Source: an uncultured Shewanella sp. (GTDB taxonomy: Bacteria; Pseudomonadota; Gammaproteobacteria; Enterobacterales; Shewanellaceae). Taken from it: a DNA stretch of 64,000 nt. Under the pieces are notes generated by a model, which saw only the letters and a list, made by a program, of their open reading frames with translations, was not told the DNA's origin and did no database searches. Location: contig NZ_CANLKR010000017.1 in assembly GCF_947491715.1 (NCBI RefSeq), forward strand, positions 48,431 to 112,430, read 5' to 3'. Positions 36,362 through 45,608 of the stretch are shown here, piece by piece (within the stretch, counting starts at the first letter, position 1; every line of letters starts with the position of its first letter). The translations under genes were made by a program, and so were the position numbers.

Positions 36362-38950
36362 ATGACTAACTTTGCATCAAATCTCCCACTTCCACAAAGT
36401 CCATTGACATCTCATCCCCTACAATCAAATCCGACAACAGATATCATTACGTCAGATTTATCCACTGAAGATCTGGCATGGTTTGATAAAATAGGTAAAG
36501 AAGAGACGACGAATAACAATGAAGATATGACGCTTTCTCGTTATCTTAAAGAGAAAACTTACGCTTGTTTCACCACTAAAGAAGGCTTAAAAGATACAGC
36601 TAAATATACTTATTCAATGATACCGTTACCAGTCATTAAACCGCTACTCAGAGCCATTAGCACTGGTATAACACTGCTTGCTAACACAGTGGCAAATTGT
36701 TTCAGAGCCACTCCAAAAGAACTGGTTAATATCACCATGGATAGGTGCTTAAAACCAGAAATTGGTGATAAACAACTGGCCACAGATAACTTACGTTACG
36801 CAGCTGCAATGCAATATGTTGGCCATGGAGAACCTTACCTACTGTCCAATCAACAAGCTTTATCCGATGGCACTGAACATTTGATTACAAATCATAAATC
36901 CTTCGGGCTCCCAGAGCAACAAGTTCAAAAATTACAAGAAAGTACACATCAGCTACAGTTAAAGCAAGAACAACAATGGAACTTCATTCCAGTAACAATA
37001 GACAATCAGCAAGGAGCACCTAAAGAACTGCAAGCCATTATAAAGGCCCTCCCTCTTGAGATAACTAAATTGCTCGATACTCATGGTCAATTTATTGATG
37101 AAAATACTGGCAACATTTTTGCGTTACTCTATGATACAAAAAATAAAGAACTTATTGTCTCTCATGGTGGTACGGGTATAGGTAATAATCAATATTTAAA
37201 TCAAGACCATGTCATTGAGCAGCTAGAAAAACAAAATGCATTGCTCGCTCCTATTGATAAAAAATTAGAGTTGATCGATGACAAAATCACAGAGCTAGAA
37301 ACAAACATCACTCACTTAAAAAACGCCCTCAATCGAAATTACCCATTAGAAAGTAAGATAACTAATCTAAAGCTGGCGATAAAAGAATTGCATGATTCGC
37401 TAAAAGATAAAGATAATACTACCTCCAAAGAACAAATTGAAAAGGAGATATCAGATCACTCAACAAAGCTTGATATCGCAAAAAACGAATTAAAAGCATT
37501 TAAAAAAATATTACCAACTCCAGAAGAAGTAAAACAACAAGAAAAAAATAAGCAACTTTTAGACAGCATGAAGAAAGACTCGCTTCCTTTCTATGAGCAA
37601 AGAAAAGTACTCGAGAGCATACAAAATTCATTGAATGAGAAAATATCTTTCTTAGAAAATAAATTTAATATCGAACAAACAGCCAGTAATACAGCAAACT
37701 GGTTTGGCGGTGTTCCCCCTAGCATCAAGCAAGCCGTCGCTTTGGGTAATATTTTAAAGAATATCGTTAATCATTATAATAAATCTTCAGAACAACCTAT
37801 CAAGCTTAGTCACGTTGGTCACTCCAGAGGTGGCTTAATGGCCCAAGCCGCAGCATTAAAAACGGAAACAAAAGCGGTATGTTCAAACTCTGAGCAAATG
37901 GGCAAAGGCGTACAAAAGTATGTCGGCATGCATTACAATTATCTAAAATCCAAAGAAACTGAAATTATTCAGCTAAACCATAAACACGATACATTATCTA
38001 CCCAATATGGGCTCAGATTATTAGGACAAGCCACCAAGCAATTGCTTGGGTGGGATGTCCCCTTGAATGCAGGTAAAACCTATCGTCTCGCAGGTCTTGC
38101 AGCTCCAGGTTTTGATGAAGGCAGAAACTTAATATGGAACTTAAAAGGCCATTGTAATCCCTTTCTACAAATGCTTTATGCAACAGACAACCATTATTCA
38201 GACAAAAACCCTACACCACCAAAAAAAGAGTCAAAAGAGCCGATGAATAAATTTGGGCTGAGTAATTTAAATCGTAATCAGAGTAATGATGATATCTATG
38301 GTGATTATGGAAACTGGAAACCAGGTGATACCAAAAAACTTGTTGAGAAAATGAAACGAGAACAATTAGCCAAACGAAACCATTTTGACAATTCAACAAT
38401 ATCGCTCAAGCAGCCACGTATTAACTTCGAACCAAGTGAAAACTCATCAACCAGCAATAGCACCATCAGCCTTGGCACCACAACTCATGAAGAAAGTATA
38501 CTAAAACAATCTAATCGTTATCGTGAACATCAATTATTCATGCAACTAAACCAAGCTATAGAAAAAAACTCAGCTCATCCATTAATACCTGTAGAGCAAA
38601 GTCGATTCCGTTCTTTAGTGAGCCTTGAGAAGTTTGAAACATTAAGCAATCGACAACAAGTACTCATGGTGGAATTACTTGCAAAAATATTAACAAGTGA
38701 AACTAAAAACAATGACATTTATAAAGATAAAAGTTTTGTAAGATGGGTTGATTATCAAGTTAAAATAATAGACGAAATAGGAACCAATAAACAAGGACAA
38801 AGAAAAGAAGTATCCTCTGAACGTTCATTTTTCAGTAGCAGCAAGAGTCATTCCGATCAACTTCCTAAAAGTGAAGGCTACTCCGCTAAACAAGCCTTTT
38901 TAAATGGGTACCATCTCCCCCCACTCGTTGAAAAAAAAAGCATTAATTAA
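36362..38950 (+). CDS. Large lipase-motif protein, candidate type III effector
   Basis: This 862-residue protein has no signal peptide. Its first 60 residues are Ser/Thr/Pro/Asn-rich, as in secreted effectors. A hydrophobic stretch lies at about 86-115. The segment ELIVSHGGTG (263-272) resembles the oxyanion strand of class 3 lipases, and GHSRGG (486-491, nucleophile S488) is a serine-hydrolase elbow, followed by YRLAGLAAPGFDEG (574-587) as in lipases. Asp609 in YATDNHYS is a candidate acid. Between the first two motifs lies a long charged region, about 285-440, predicted as coiled coil. The C-terminal 250 residues are low-complexity, then helical. AGGA precedes the start. The CesT-like gene upstream suggests export into another cell. 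A phospholipase activity is inferred only. Confidence 0.7.
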   Translation: MTNFASNLPLPQSPLTSHPLQSNPTTDIITSDLSTEDLAWFDKIGKEETTNNNEDMTLSRYLKEKTYACFTTKEGLKDTAKYTYSMIPLPVIKPLLRAISTGITLLANTVANCFRATPKELVNITMDRCLKPEIGDKQLATDNLRYAAAMQYVGHGEPYLLSNQQALSDGTEHLITNHKSFGLPEQQVQKLQESTHQLQLKQEQQWNFIPVTIDNQQGAPKELQAIIKALPLEITKLLDTHGQFIDENTGNIFALLYDTKNKELIVSHGGTGIGNNQYLNQDHVIEQLEKQNALLAPIDKKLELIDDKITELETNITHLKNALNRNYPLESKITNLKLAIKELHDSLKDKDNTTSKEQIEKEISDHSTKLDIAKNELKAFKKILPTPEEVKQQEKNKQLLDSMKKDSLPFYEQRKVLESIQNSLNEKISFLENKFNIEQTASNTANWFGGVPPSIKQAVALGNILKNIVNHYNKSSEQPIKLSHVGHSRGGLMAQAAALKTETKAVCSNSEQMGKGVQKYVGMHYNYLKSKETEIIQLNHKHDTLSTQYGLRLLGQATKQLLGWDVPLNAGKTYRLAGLAAPGFDEGRNLIWNLKGHCNPFLQMLYATDNHYSDKNPTPPKKESKEPMNKFGLSNLNRNQSNDDIYGDYGNWKPGDTKKLVEKMKREQLAKRNHFDNSTISLKQPRINFEPSENSSTSNSTISLGTTTHEESILKQSNRYREHQLFMQLNQAIEKNSAHPLIPVEQSRFRSLVSLEKFETLSNRQQVLMVELLAKILTSETKNNDIYKDKSFVRWVDYQVKIIDEIGTNKQGQRKEVSSERSFFSSSKSHSDQLPKSEGYSAKQAFLNGYHLPPLVEKKSIN

Positions 38951-38958
38951 TACTTAAC

Positions 38959-38983
38959 ACGTTGAGCCTGACAGGCTCAACGT
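38959..38983 (+). terminator. Hairpin after the lipase-motif gene
   Basis: ACGTTGAGCCTG (38959-38970) and CAGGCTCAACGT (38972-38983) form a nearly perfect palindrome 9 bases past the stop. No T run follows, so termination is unsure. Confidence 0.6.
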
Positions 38984-39106
38984 CCACCTCACTATCCATT
39001 CCTCTATGCCCCTCACCCGCTTGATATTCAAAAGTGCTGTTCAGTGAGTTTTCTTTTTAGTTTTGCTAAAATCGATTCGATGTTAATCAACTAAAGCCCT
39101 AGCAGT

Positions 39107-39790
39107 ATGAATGAGATTAGAATCCAATTAACTAAAGATGGCTCCCACACATTAATGAGTTCATTATTTGATGACAGCTATCATGCCCATAATGGTGCCA
39201 TGAGTGAATCTCAACATGTGTATATTGACGCAGGTTTTAATGCACTTAACACGCATTTTAAACAAGTGAATATTTTAGAATTAGGCTTTGGCTCAGGTAT
39301 GAACGCCATTTTGACGCTACAAAGCGCACTGGCCTCAACAGGAAAAATTGGGCGCCCTATTTATTATACGAGTATCGAGGCCTACCCGCTGCCCATAGAG
39401 ATAGTCAGTCAGCTCAACTATAAACATCAGCTTTCAACAGAACTCGCTCATTTGTTCGATGTGTTACATCGCGCCCCTTGGGATTGTGATGTTGAGATTA
39501 TACCGGGATTTACCCTGCATAAAACCCATGGAAAATTACAAGATTTTCAAACAAGTAAACATGATTTCAATTTAATCTATTACGATGCCTTTGCTCCCAG
39601 CAAGCAAGCTGAACTGTGGACACAGGATAATTTTGATAAAATAATCCTGCTCATGGAAAAAACAGGCATGCTGGTATCATACTGTGCCAATGGGCAATTT
39701 AAACGTAACTTAAAAGCAGCAGGCTTTACCGTTAAAGCTTATCCTGGCGCACTAGGTCGCCGTGAAATGACGAGAGCATGGAAAGAGTAG
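39107..39790 (+). CDS. mnmD: Stand-alone MnmD-type tRNA methyltransferase
   Basis: This 227-residue SAM-dependent methyltransferase matches the MnmD/DUF752 family: TKDGSHTLMSSLFDDSYHAHNGAMSESQHVYI at the N-terminus (positions 9-40), ILELGFGSGMNAIL as the SAM loop, IYYDAFAPSKQAELW, and a C-terminal PGALGRREMTRA. It converts nm5s2U to mnm5s2U at the tRNA wobble base. In most gammaproteobacteria this domain is fused to an oxidase as MnmC; here it is separate with no MnmC2 oxidase nearby. No clear ribosome site is seen. It may be an acquired extra copy. Confidence 0.85.
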   Translation: MNEIRIQLTKDGSHTLMSSLFDDSYHAHNGAMSESQHVYIDAGFNALNTHFKQVNILELGFGSGMNAILTLQSALASTGKIGRPIYYTSIEAYPLPIEIVSQLNYKHQLSTELAHLFDVLHRAPWDCDVEIIPGFTLHKTHGKLQDFQTSKHDFNLIYYDAFAPSKQAELWTQDNFDKIILLMEKTGMLVSYCANGQFKRNLKAAGFTVKAYPGALGRREMTRAWKE

Positions 39791-39858
39791 TTCCCACGCC
39801 AGTCTTTTAGGACTCCTTTGAGAATTTTGGCAATATCCTATACACAAGATATTTACCT

Positions 39859-40389
39859 TCAGCACGCTTGGGGTTTTCTTTCTAACTTGCGTTGCAGAGT
39901 GCGTCGGTGCATGCCCAATTGTCTGGCTGTAGCCGATACATTACCGTTGTTAGCCGTTAGCACCTGCTGAATATGTTCCCACTCTAACCTTTTAGGGTTC
40001 AATGGGGCTTCTTCTACAATATTCGAGGCAAGCGGCATTTGTTCTTGCAACAAAGTACTGAGTAAAGTGTGCGTATCAACAGGTTTAGCCAAATAATTAT
40101 CGGCGCCTTGACGAATCGCTTCAACAGCCGTCGCAATACTGGCATACCCTGTCAGCAATACCATCACAACGTTAGGTAAATACTGCCTTAAAGGAGAAAT
40201 TAATTTCAGGCCATTTTCATTTTCAAGTTTCATGTCTAACAGAATATGAGTTGGCTTAAATTGACGCGCCTGCAATAATCCTTGACTCGCACTATTACAT
40301 GTCTGACATTCAAAGCCATGAAGACTTAAGCGACGCATTAATATCGCCGCCAAAGGAACATCATCTTCTATAATCAATAATTTAGGCAT
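39859..40389 (-). CDS. prrA: PrrA/RegA/ActR family response regulator
   Basis: The protein of about 176 residues is a receiver domain followed by a Fis-type helix-turn-helix. Numbered from ATG at 40389, D9-D10 are the acidic pair, D52 in HILLDMKL is the phosphorylation site, T80-region LLTGYASI and K-containing YLAKPVDT complete the site. The end GNVSATARQLGMHRRTLQRKL is the DNA-binding helix typical of PrrA/RegA. It regulates redox-dependent genes with the sensor PrrB encoded just upstream. A GTG at 40398 is an alternative start. Confidence 0.93.
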   Translation of the reverse strand: MPKLLIIEDDVPLAAILMRRLSLHGFECQTCNSASQGLLQARQFKPTHILLDMKLENENGLKLISPLRQYLPNVVMVLLTGYASIATAVEAIRQGADNYLAKPVDTHTLLSTLLQEQMPLASNIVEEAPLNPKRLEWEHIQQVLTANNGNVSATARQLGMHRRTLQRKLERKPQAC

Positions 40390-40431
40390 CAGCTTCACTC
40401 AATTTTTGTTTGTGCTTTCATCAGTGTCATC

Positions 40432-41775
40432 TTAGTCAAGCTTACTTTCCGCAGACATTGACAAGATAGGCAGTTGCACTTCTGCTATCGCGCCCCCCTC
40501 TGCATGATTAGATAACAACAAACAGCCACCTAACCGTTCTAAACTTGCATGGCTCAACAATAACGCTATCCCCATTCCTTTAGTGCTTTCAAGCATTTTA
40601 TGCCCTAATTGCTCAATCAAGCTCTTCGGTATACCGGCTCCATAATCCCGAATAACAATGGATAAAGCTTGTTTTGCTGCCAAATAATGAATATTAATAT
40701 CGACCCGCTGTGCATCCTCAACCTTGCGATCACTATGGTGATCTTTAGTGTTAATATGACGCATAGGATTAACAAGGTCATCATCAAAATGCTGCTGACT
40801 CGCATGAGCTGCATTCTCCACTAAGGCAATTAATACTGGCAATAAGCAAGTATCCGCATTAATTTTTTCATCCAATTTCACTCCCTTATCAAACTGAATG
40901 TTCAGAGTGAGCTCAGGAAGCCATAAAAGCAATTGTTGCTGCAAACGCTTTATTAATTCATCAGCACTGAATACGACTTGTTTTTGCTGCCTGATTGATT
41001 CAGTCGCTAATCGTAAATCAGCCAATATATGCTCACAACGCTCCAAAGCCGCTTTCATTTCATCAACAACAATTGGCTGGTGTGGCAAAGCCTCACTGAC
41101 TTCATCAGCCAGTAAGTGTAAACTTGATAAAGGTGTCGCTAATTGATGTGCCATTTGCGCAGATGACATACCTAACGCTAATAATTGCTCTTGCCGAAGC
41201 TGCGCTTCACGCATCACACTTAATTCCGCCTCTTTCTCTCTGTGCCTTTGCGCAATGAATGCTACACAAATCGTTAATACTAAAGATGAAATAACAAAAT
41301 TAAACCACATACCTAAATAATGTGAGCTCATATTCATCCCCTGAACTGCCATCGCTCTTTCCGGCTCAAAGAAAATCATCAAGGTATAAGCTAAAGTTGA
41401 CACAAAAGTGAGACGCCAAGCAGCCCATTGAGGTAACAGAACGGCAGAGACAGCAATAGGCAATAATAACAAGGAAATAAAGGCGTTAGTCGCACCTCCT
41501 GAGAAATACAGCCAAGCAATCCAAAATAGCGTATCAAACAACAGCCCTAAAAATAGTGCCCTAGACCCTAAGTAATGACTTTTGAATAAAAACTGACTCA
41601 GTAAATATAAAGCTTCAATGGAAAGCACCCACATTAATTCAGGGCGCTCTAATGACAAGCCAAAGGTACTACTAGCAAAAAAAGTTAACCCCACTTTCAA
41701 GAGCAGCCCTAAAGCTCGCAATATGATCAATTGATCAAACACTTTTTGAGTGTGTAATAATGCCCTTAAACTCAC
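40432..41775 (-). CDS. prrB: PrrB/RegB family redox sensor histidine kinase
   Basis: This 447-residue kinase has about six N-terminal membrane segments. These include GGATNAF at 93-99, matching the RegB quinone-sensing motif GGxxNPF apart from A for P. The dimerisation helix has phosphoacceptor H210 in SAQMAHQLATPLSSL. The C-terminal ATPase domain shows VENAAHAS (N box) and DYGAGIP and GMGIALLLSH (G boxes). RegB-type sensors adjust phosphorylation of RegA according to electron-transport state. Translation starts at GTG with TAGGTAGG upstream. PrrA follows 42 bases after the stop. Confidence 0.93.
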   Translation of the reverse strand: MSLRALLHTQKVFDQLIILRALGLLLKVGLTFFASSTFGLSLERPELMWVLSIEALYLLSQFLFKSHYLGSRALFLGLLFDTLFWIAWLYFSGGATNAFISLLLLPIAVSAVLLPQWAAWRLTFVSTLAYTLMIFFEPERAMAVQGMNMSSHYLGMWFNFVISSLVLTICVAFIAQRHREKEAELSVMREAQLRQEQLLALGMSSAQMAHQLATPLSSLHLLADEVSEALPHQPIVVDEMKAALERCEHILADLRLATESIRQQKQVVFSADELIKRLQQQLLLWLPELTLNIQFDKGVKLDEKINADTCLLPVLIALVENAAHASQQHFDDDLVNPMRHINTKDHHSDRKVEDAQRVDINIHYLAAKQALSIVIRDYGAGIPKSLIEQLGHKMLESTKGMGIALLLSHASLERLGGCLLLSNHAEGGAIAEVQLPILSMSAESKLD

Positions 41776-42047
41776 AACGAAACCTACCTAATACAAGATG
41801 ACTGAAGATCACTAAATAAAACAAAGAATATCATTTGTAAGACAATTAGTGAGGGATTTATCAACAAATCGCGACCTATGCCATTATTTAACACTGGTAC
41901 GCTATAATTAATACACTCTACATACGAGTAGATTACTGCTTACACCCAGTTTTTACCTTCATTTAAAATACATGTCGAAATATTCTTGTGCCGATAAATT
42001 AATGACATCAGCACATTAAAAGGGTGAATTAACACAGGACGTGACCC

Positions 42048-44045
42048 ATGAAACCATTAAATATATTCCCCACCTTATTATTCGTTTTCTCCTTTATTCT
42101 AGCGATACCTTTGGTTATGGCAGAAAGCGATATCCATATAAACTTACAGACTTCAAGTACCGTCGGTGTTGCACCTTTAAGTGTTCACTTTGACGCATCA
42201 AAGGTGACACTCAATCAAATCACACTCGATCCATTCAATGAAGTCCACTATTTTTGGCATTTTAATGATGACGAGCAAGAAAACTGGCTCACTAGCAACC
42301 AGACTAAAGCTCAAGATAAGGGTTTTATTACAGCACATTTATTTGAAACCCCAGGACAATACTCAGTCACATTAACCGTATCTAGCCCAACAGGCGTATT
42401 TAACCCTGTCACTAAAAATATCCTTATTCAAGTGCTAGAACCCAATGATGTATACTCAGGAAACAAGACCATCTGCCTCTCCGTGAGTAATCAGTTTGAA
42501 ACTTGTCCATTTGGCGCTCAGCAAGTACAGTTACTCACAAGCTCTCTTTCTCAAGTCCTCTTAACAGCCCCTTTTCAAGCCATTCAACAAAAGCAACTTA
42601 GAGTCTGGGATCCTTATAAAGAATATGCGCTGAATATGCCCCATAACGAGACCTTCGAATATATTGACTATCAGCAACAATGGAGCTGTTTGAATGCGCT
42701 GGAAACGCATCAAGTTCAATTACTCACAACAGCTCAAATCACAGCATTATTACAGTCCAATCAAAGGATATTATTTCGTAGAGGAGAACGCTTTATCTTT
42801 ACAGGTCCTCTTGTGTTTAATACCACAAATAACCATATCGGTGCCTATGGTGAATGTGAAAAAGAACATGACAATCAAGCCTTATGTGACAATGCTCCAC
42901 AACTTGAATTAATCGGCTCAGACAGTTACCAAGGCTTATTGGTGTTTCCTGACAACACACATAATATTAATGTCAGTCACCTCTCTTTGAGCCACCTTTG
43001 CGGGGATCGAAATAGGGCTATTAGCTTAAGAGGCACTAACCATGCCATGACTTTCAACCGACTCAAAATACAACATTTTGATACTGCTATTATTGGTAGC
43101 ACCTATGGACAATCTGAGCCGCACGATCTCATTGGTATTTTTAATTCACACTTAAAACAGATGGGGGCAGCTGAAAATACCAATACAGATCTCAATCAGT
43201 GCAACACTCCTATCACGCCAACATGGCATACAGGTGATAAACTCACGCCAGTATCATCAGAACTATGGCAAACACATTGGCAAGCCTACAAGAGAGCACT
43301 TTATCAATTAGCCACCAATAACCAGTGTAAAAGCGGAGGCAATGTTGCTTATCTTCCTGCCCATAGGCACATGATCATGGGCACATATATGCAAGATGCG
43401 GCCACTCAAAGAGCCGAACATGTATTACGGATCCCTTTAGCCTACAAATCTGTTATCTCACACAATCAGCTAGAGGCCCCATCAAATAACAAACATGCAC
43501 TCAAGCTTCATAATCAAGGGGATTGTGCCATTCTACAAGACTGTGATATTAATCCTGTTCAATCAGCGAAGAATTACCCCACTGCTTGGACATTACTTCG
43601 TCATAATACTTTTCAAGCCAATACCGATATCATAGTCAATATTGGTCCCGGTACGAGTAAAGAGGGGGAACAAGTCAACCACATTCTATTTGAAGAAAAT
43701 ACTATTGAAGCAACAGGAGAGCAAAATCAATTTGCAATTGTATTGTCCGCTCATCATTCAACGATACGTTTCAATGACATTGACCAACATCCCCTAAGTG
43801 ATTATTGGACCGCCATCAGTATCGCTAAGGGAAAAAATGAAATCCAAACTGCAGACAATAATGCCATTCTAGGCAATAAGATTAATGGCTATAACCATTT
43901 AGATTTTGTCAGATTATATGAAGGAACAGATGAGGCAAGCATAATGGACAATATCATTTGTTCGCCACAAGAACCCACAATCATAGATATTCAGCATCAT
44001 GATGCTATTTATCAACACAACAATAATCAATGGTTATGCCAATAA
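42048..44045 (+). CDS. Exported PKD-domain and parallel beta-helix protein
   Basis: This 665-residue protein has a signal peptide ending IPLVMA. Residues about 30-130 form a PKD-like Ig fold with the hallmark HYFWHFNDDE and GQYSVTLTVSSPTG. From about 230 onward it resembles a right-handed parallel beta-helix of pectate-lyase type: short repeated N-x-I/V turns such as NNHIGAYG, NINVSHLSLSHL, HILFEENTIEATG and STIRFNDIDQHP. Such proteins bind or cleave polysaccharides, but no catalytic set was identified. It may be surface-exposed and act on marine glycans; this is inference. The gene stands alone. Confidence 0.75.
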   Translation: MKPLNIFPTLLFVFSFILAIPLVMAESDIHINLQTSSTVGVAPLSVHFDASKVTLNQITLDPFNEVHYFWHFNDDEQENWLTSNQTKAQDKGFITAHLFETPGQYSVTLTVSSPTGVFNPVTKNILIQVLEPNDVYSGNKTICLSVSNQFETCPFGAQQVQLLTSSLSQVLLTAPFQAIQQKQLRVWDPYKEYALNMPHNETFEYIDYQQQWSCLNALETHQVQLLTTAQITALLQSNQRILFRRGERFIFTGPLVFNTTNNHIGAYGECEKEHDNQALCDNAPQLELIGSDSYQGLLVFPDNTHNINVSHLSLSHLCGDRNRAISLRGTNHAMTFNRLKIQHFDTAIIGSTYGQSEPHDLIGIFNSHLKQMGAAENTNTDLNQCNTPITPTWHTGDKLTPVSSELWQTHWQAYKRALYQLATNNQCKSGGNVAYLPAHRHMIMGTYMQDAATQRAEHVLRIPLAYKSVISHNQLEAPSNNKHALKLHNQGDCAILQDCDINPVQSAKNYPTAWTLLRHNTFQANTDIIVNIGPGTSKEGEQVNHILFEENTIEATGEQNQFAIVLSAHHSTIRFNDIDQHPLSDYWTAISIAKGKNEIQTADNNAILGNKINGYNHLDFVRLYEGTDEASIMDNIICSPQEPTIIDIQHHDAIYQHNNNQWLCQ

Positions 44046-44340
44046 ATGTATAGGCATTACTGTGCATACCATGCATGGTAATGCGCTCAAAAACACAGCC
44101 GCATAACATAAATACAACGAAATTAAAAAATAAAACACACAGTTTCAATACAAATAAGTTTGATTTTAAAACAGCATAAAAGCTAACCAGGTAATAACCC
44201 CTTTATATACAAGGTTAAAATAATAAACATGAAAAATTTGAAATACTCTGAAATATTTTGAATATAAAAATAAACTCTACATTAATTTTTTTTTACTTTA
44301 TATTATCATCAGGATTGACTGATGTAGTAGTGAGAAAATT

Positions 44341-44748
44341 ATGTTTATAAAATACATTTTAAACACTAATTATGGTGTGATTAAAAAGAAAATCGTAAAA
44401 CATAATGAAGAGAGGTTATTCTGCAGAATAAATTTACTTGAAGGTTTTGATTTTGGCCCCGTTCTTTACCATCGCAGCATTATTGGACTATTTGAAGATG
44501 AAGTTTATTTATTACATGATGTGAGTCTAGAACCGTTTCATCGAATCAAAAATTTTGAATATATCCATCACGCCGACTCCCCGAGTTGTATCCTTATCAA
44601 CAAAGGAAAAGTGGTTCATTTAGTCTCATCAAAATCCTTGAAAGCAAATGAAGAAATCACATTAAACATTCCTCTTTCTTGTAAAGAAATTAATATTCCC
44701 ATTCCAGAAAAATACATGTATTTAAGTAAATCCAACACAATTATATAA
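44341..44748 (+). CDS. Mini SET-domain protein, copy 1
   Basis: This 135-residue protein is a bare SET-like domain. Early RLFCRINLLEGFDFGPV resembles the start of the SET fold. HHADSPSC (76-83) corresponds to the NHxxxPNC motif. SSKSLKANEEITLNI (96-110) corresponds to the ARxIxxGEELTxxY motif. SET enzymes transfer methyl groups from SAM to lysine. Position 110, expected to be the catalytic tyrosine, is Ile. The second copy 400 bp downstream aligns without gaps over 115 residues. It lies in very AT-rich DNA. The target is unknown, and activity is doubtful given the changed residues. Confidence 0.65.
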   Translation: MFIKYILNTNYGVIKKKIVKHNEERLFCRINLLEGFDFGPVLYHRSIIGLFEDEVYLLHDVSLEPFHRIKNFEYIHHADSPSCILINKGKVVHLVSSKSLKANEEITLNIPLSCKEINIPIPEKYMYLSKSNTII

Positions 44749-45148
44749 TAATAAAAGATATTTTTTATGAGTCATAGACAACTCATCAATAAAGCTAAGA
44801 TTGTTTCAAACCTAAGCCCTTCTATTCATAGTAGAGAAATATTCAATGATATTTATTAATCCAAATATAAAAGCCACATTATCAATCATATAGAAGAAAA
44901 AATAAAAGACAAAAACAAATGATAAACAAAAAAACAAACTAAAGAAACAAATAAAAAACAGACAGCACACTATAACAAAACTCCTTAAATGTTATTGAAA
45001 CAGATACCTATTAATTATTTAAAGCTTTCTATTGCTATTAATCATTCTTAAAAATGTAAATTTTGACATAATTTGAAATACTAATTATTTCCTCTATGTA
45101 AAATAGAAGAATAAATTAAGCTACACAGACACTTACTTTTATCTTTCT
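44749..45148. other. AT-rich spacer between the two SET genes
   Basis: This 400-base stretch is strongly AT-rich. No gene, RNA or clear hairpin was recognised apart from a weak dyad just after the first gene. It should hold the promoter of the second gene. Confidence 0.6.
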
Positions 45149-45565
45149 ATGCATAAAAAACATATTTTAAATGTCAATTGTGGCGTTATCATCAAAAAAT
45201 CGAAATCGCCTTTCCAAGAAGGGTTGTTTACTCGAATACATTTACTAAAAGGATTTAATTTTGGTCCCGTGTTATATCATCAGTCCCTCATAGGACTCTT
45301 CGAGGATGACATTTTACCCTTCCATGAGATTAGTTTTCACCCTTATTATCGACTTAAAAACAGTCAGTATATCAATCATTCAGATACCCCCAACTGTGTG
45401 CTCATTCGCAAAGGAAAAATTATTTACCTTATCGCGTCAAAAGCGTTAAATGCAAATGAAGAAATTACATTGAACTTTATGCAAGCATGTAAAGTAAAAG
45501 ACATTCCACTTCCAAAAGAATACCACTACTTACAAGAGAATTTATTCATTCAAAAATATAAATGA
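45149..45565 (+). CDS. Mini SET-domain protein, copy 2
   Basis: This 138-residue paralogue of the upstream gene keeps the canonical SET motif NHSDTPNC at 76-83 and ASKALNANEEITLNF at 96-110. The terminal tyrosine position is Phe. EGLFTRIHLLKGFNFGP (24-40) is the N-terminal SET part. A small, single-domain lysine methyltransferase-like protein is expected; bacterial members act on ribosomal or host proteins in the few studied cases. Its better-conserved motif makes it the more likely SAM binder of the two. A terminator overlaps the end of the gene. Confidence 0.7.
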   Translation: MHKKHILNVNCGVIIKKSKSPFQEGLFTRIHLLKGFNFGPVLYHQSLIGLFEDDILPFHEISFHPYYRLKNSQYINHSDTPNCVLIRKGKIIYLIASKALNANEEITLNFMQACKVKDIPLPKEYHYLQENLFIQKYK

Positions 45566-45597
45566 TCCAGCCTTTGCCCATTGGATCATTATCTTTA
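45561..45597 (+). terminator. Terminator of the second SET gene
   Basis: AATGATCCA (45561-45569) and TGGATCATT (45582-45590) overlap the stop codon and are followed by ATCTTTA. Confidence 0.8.
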
Positions 45598-45608
45598 TTC
45601 CGCAGTTA

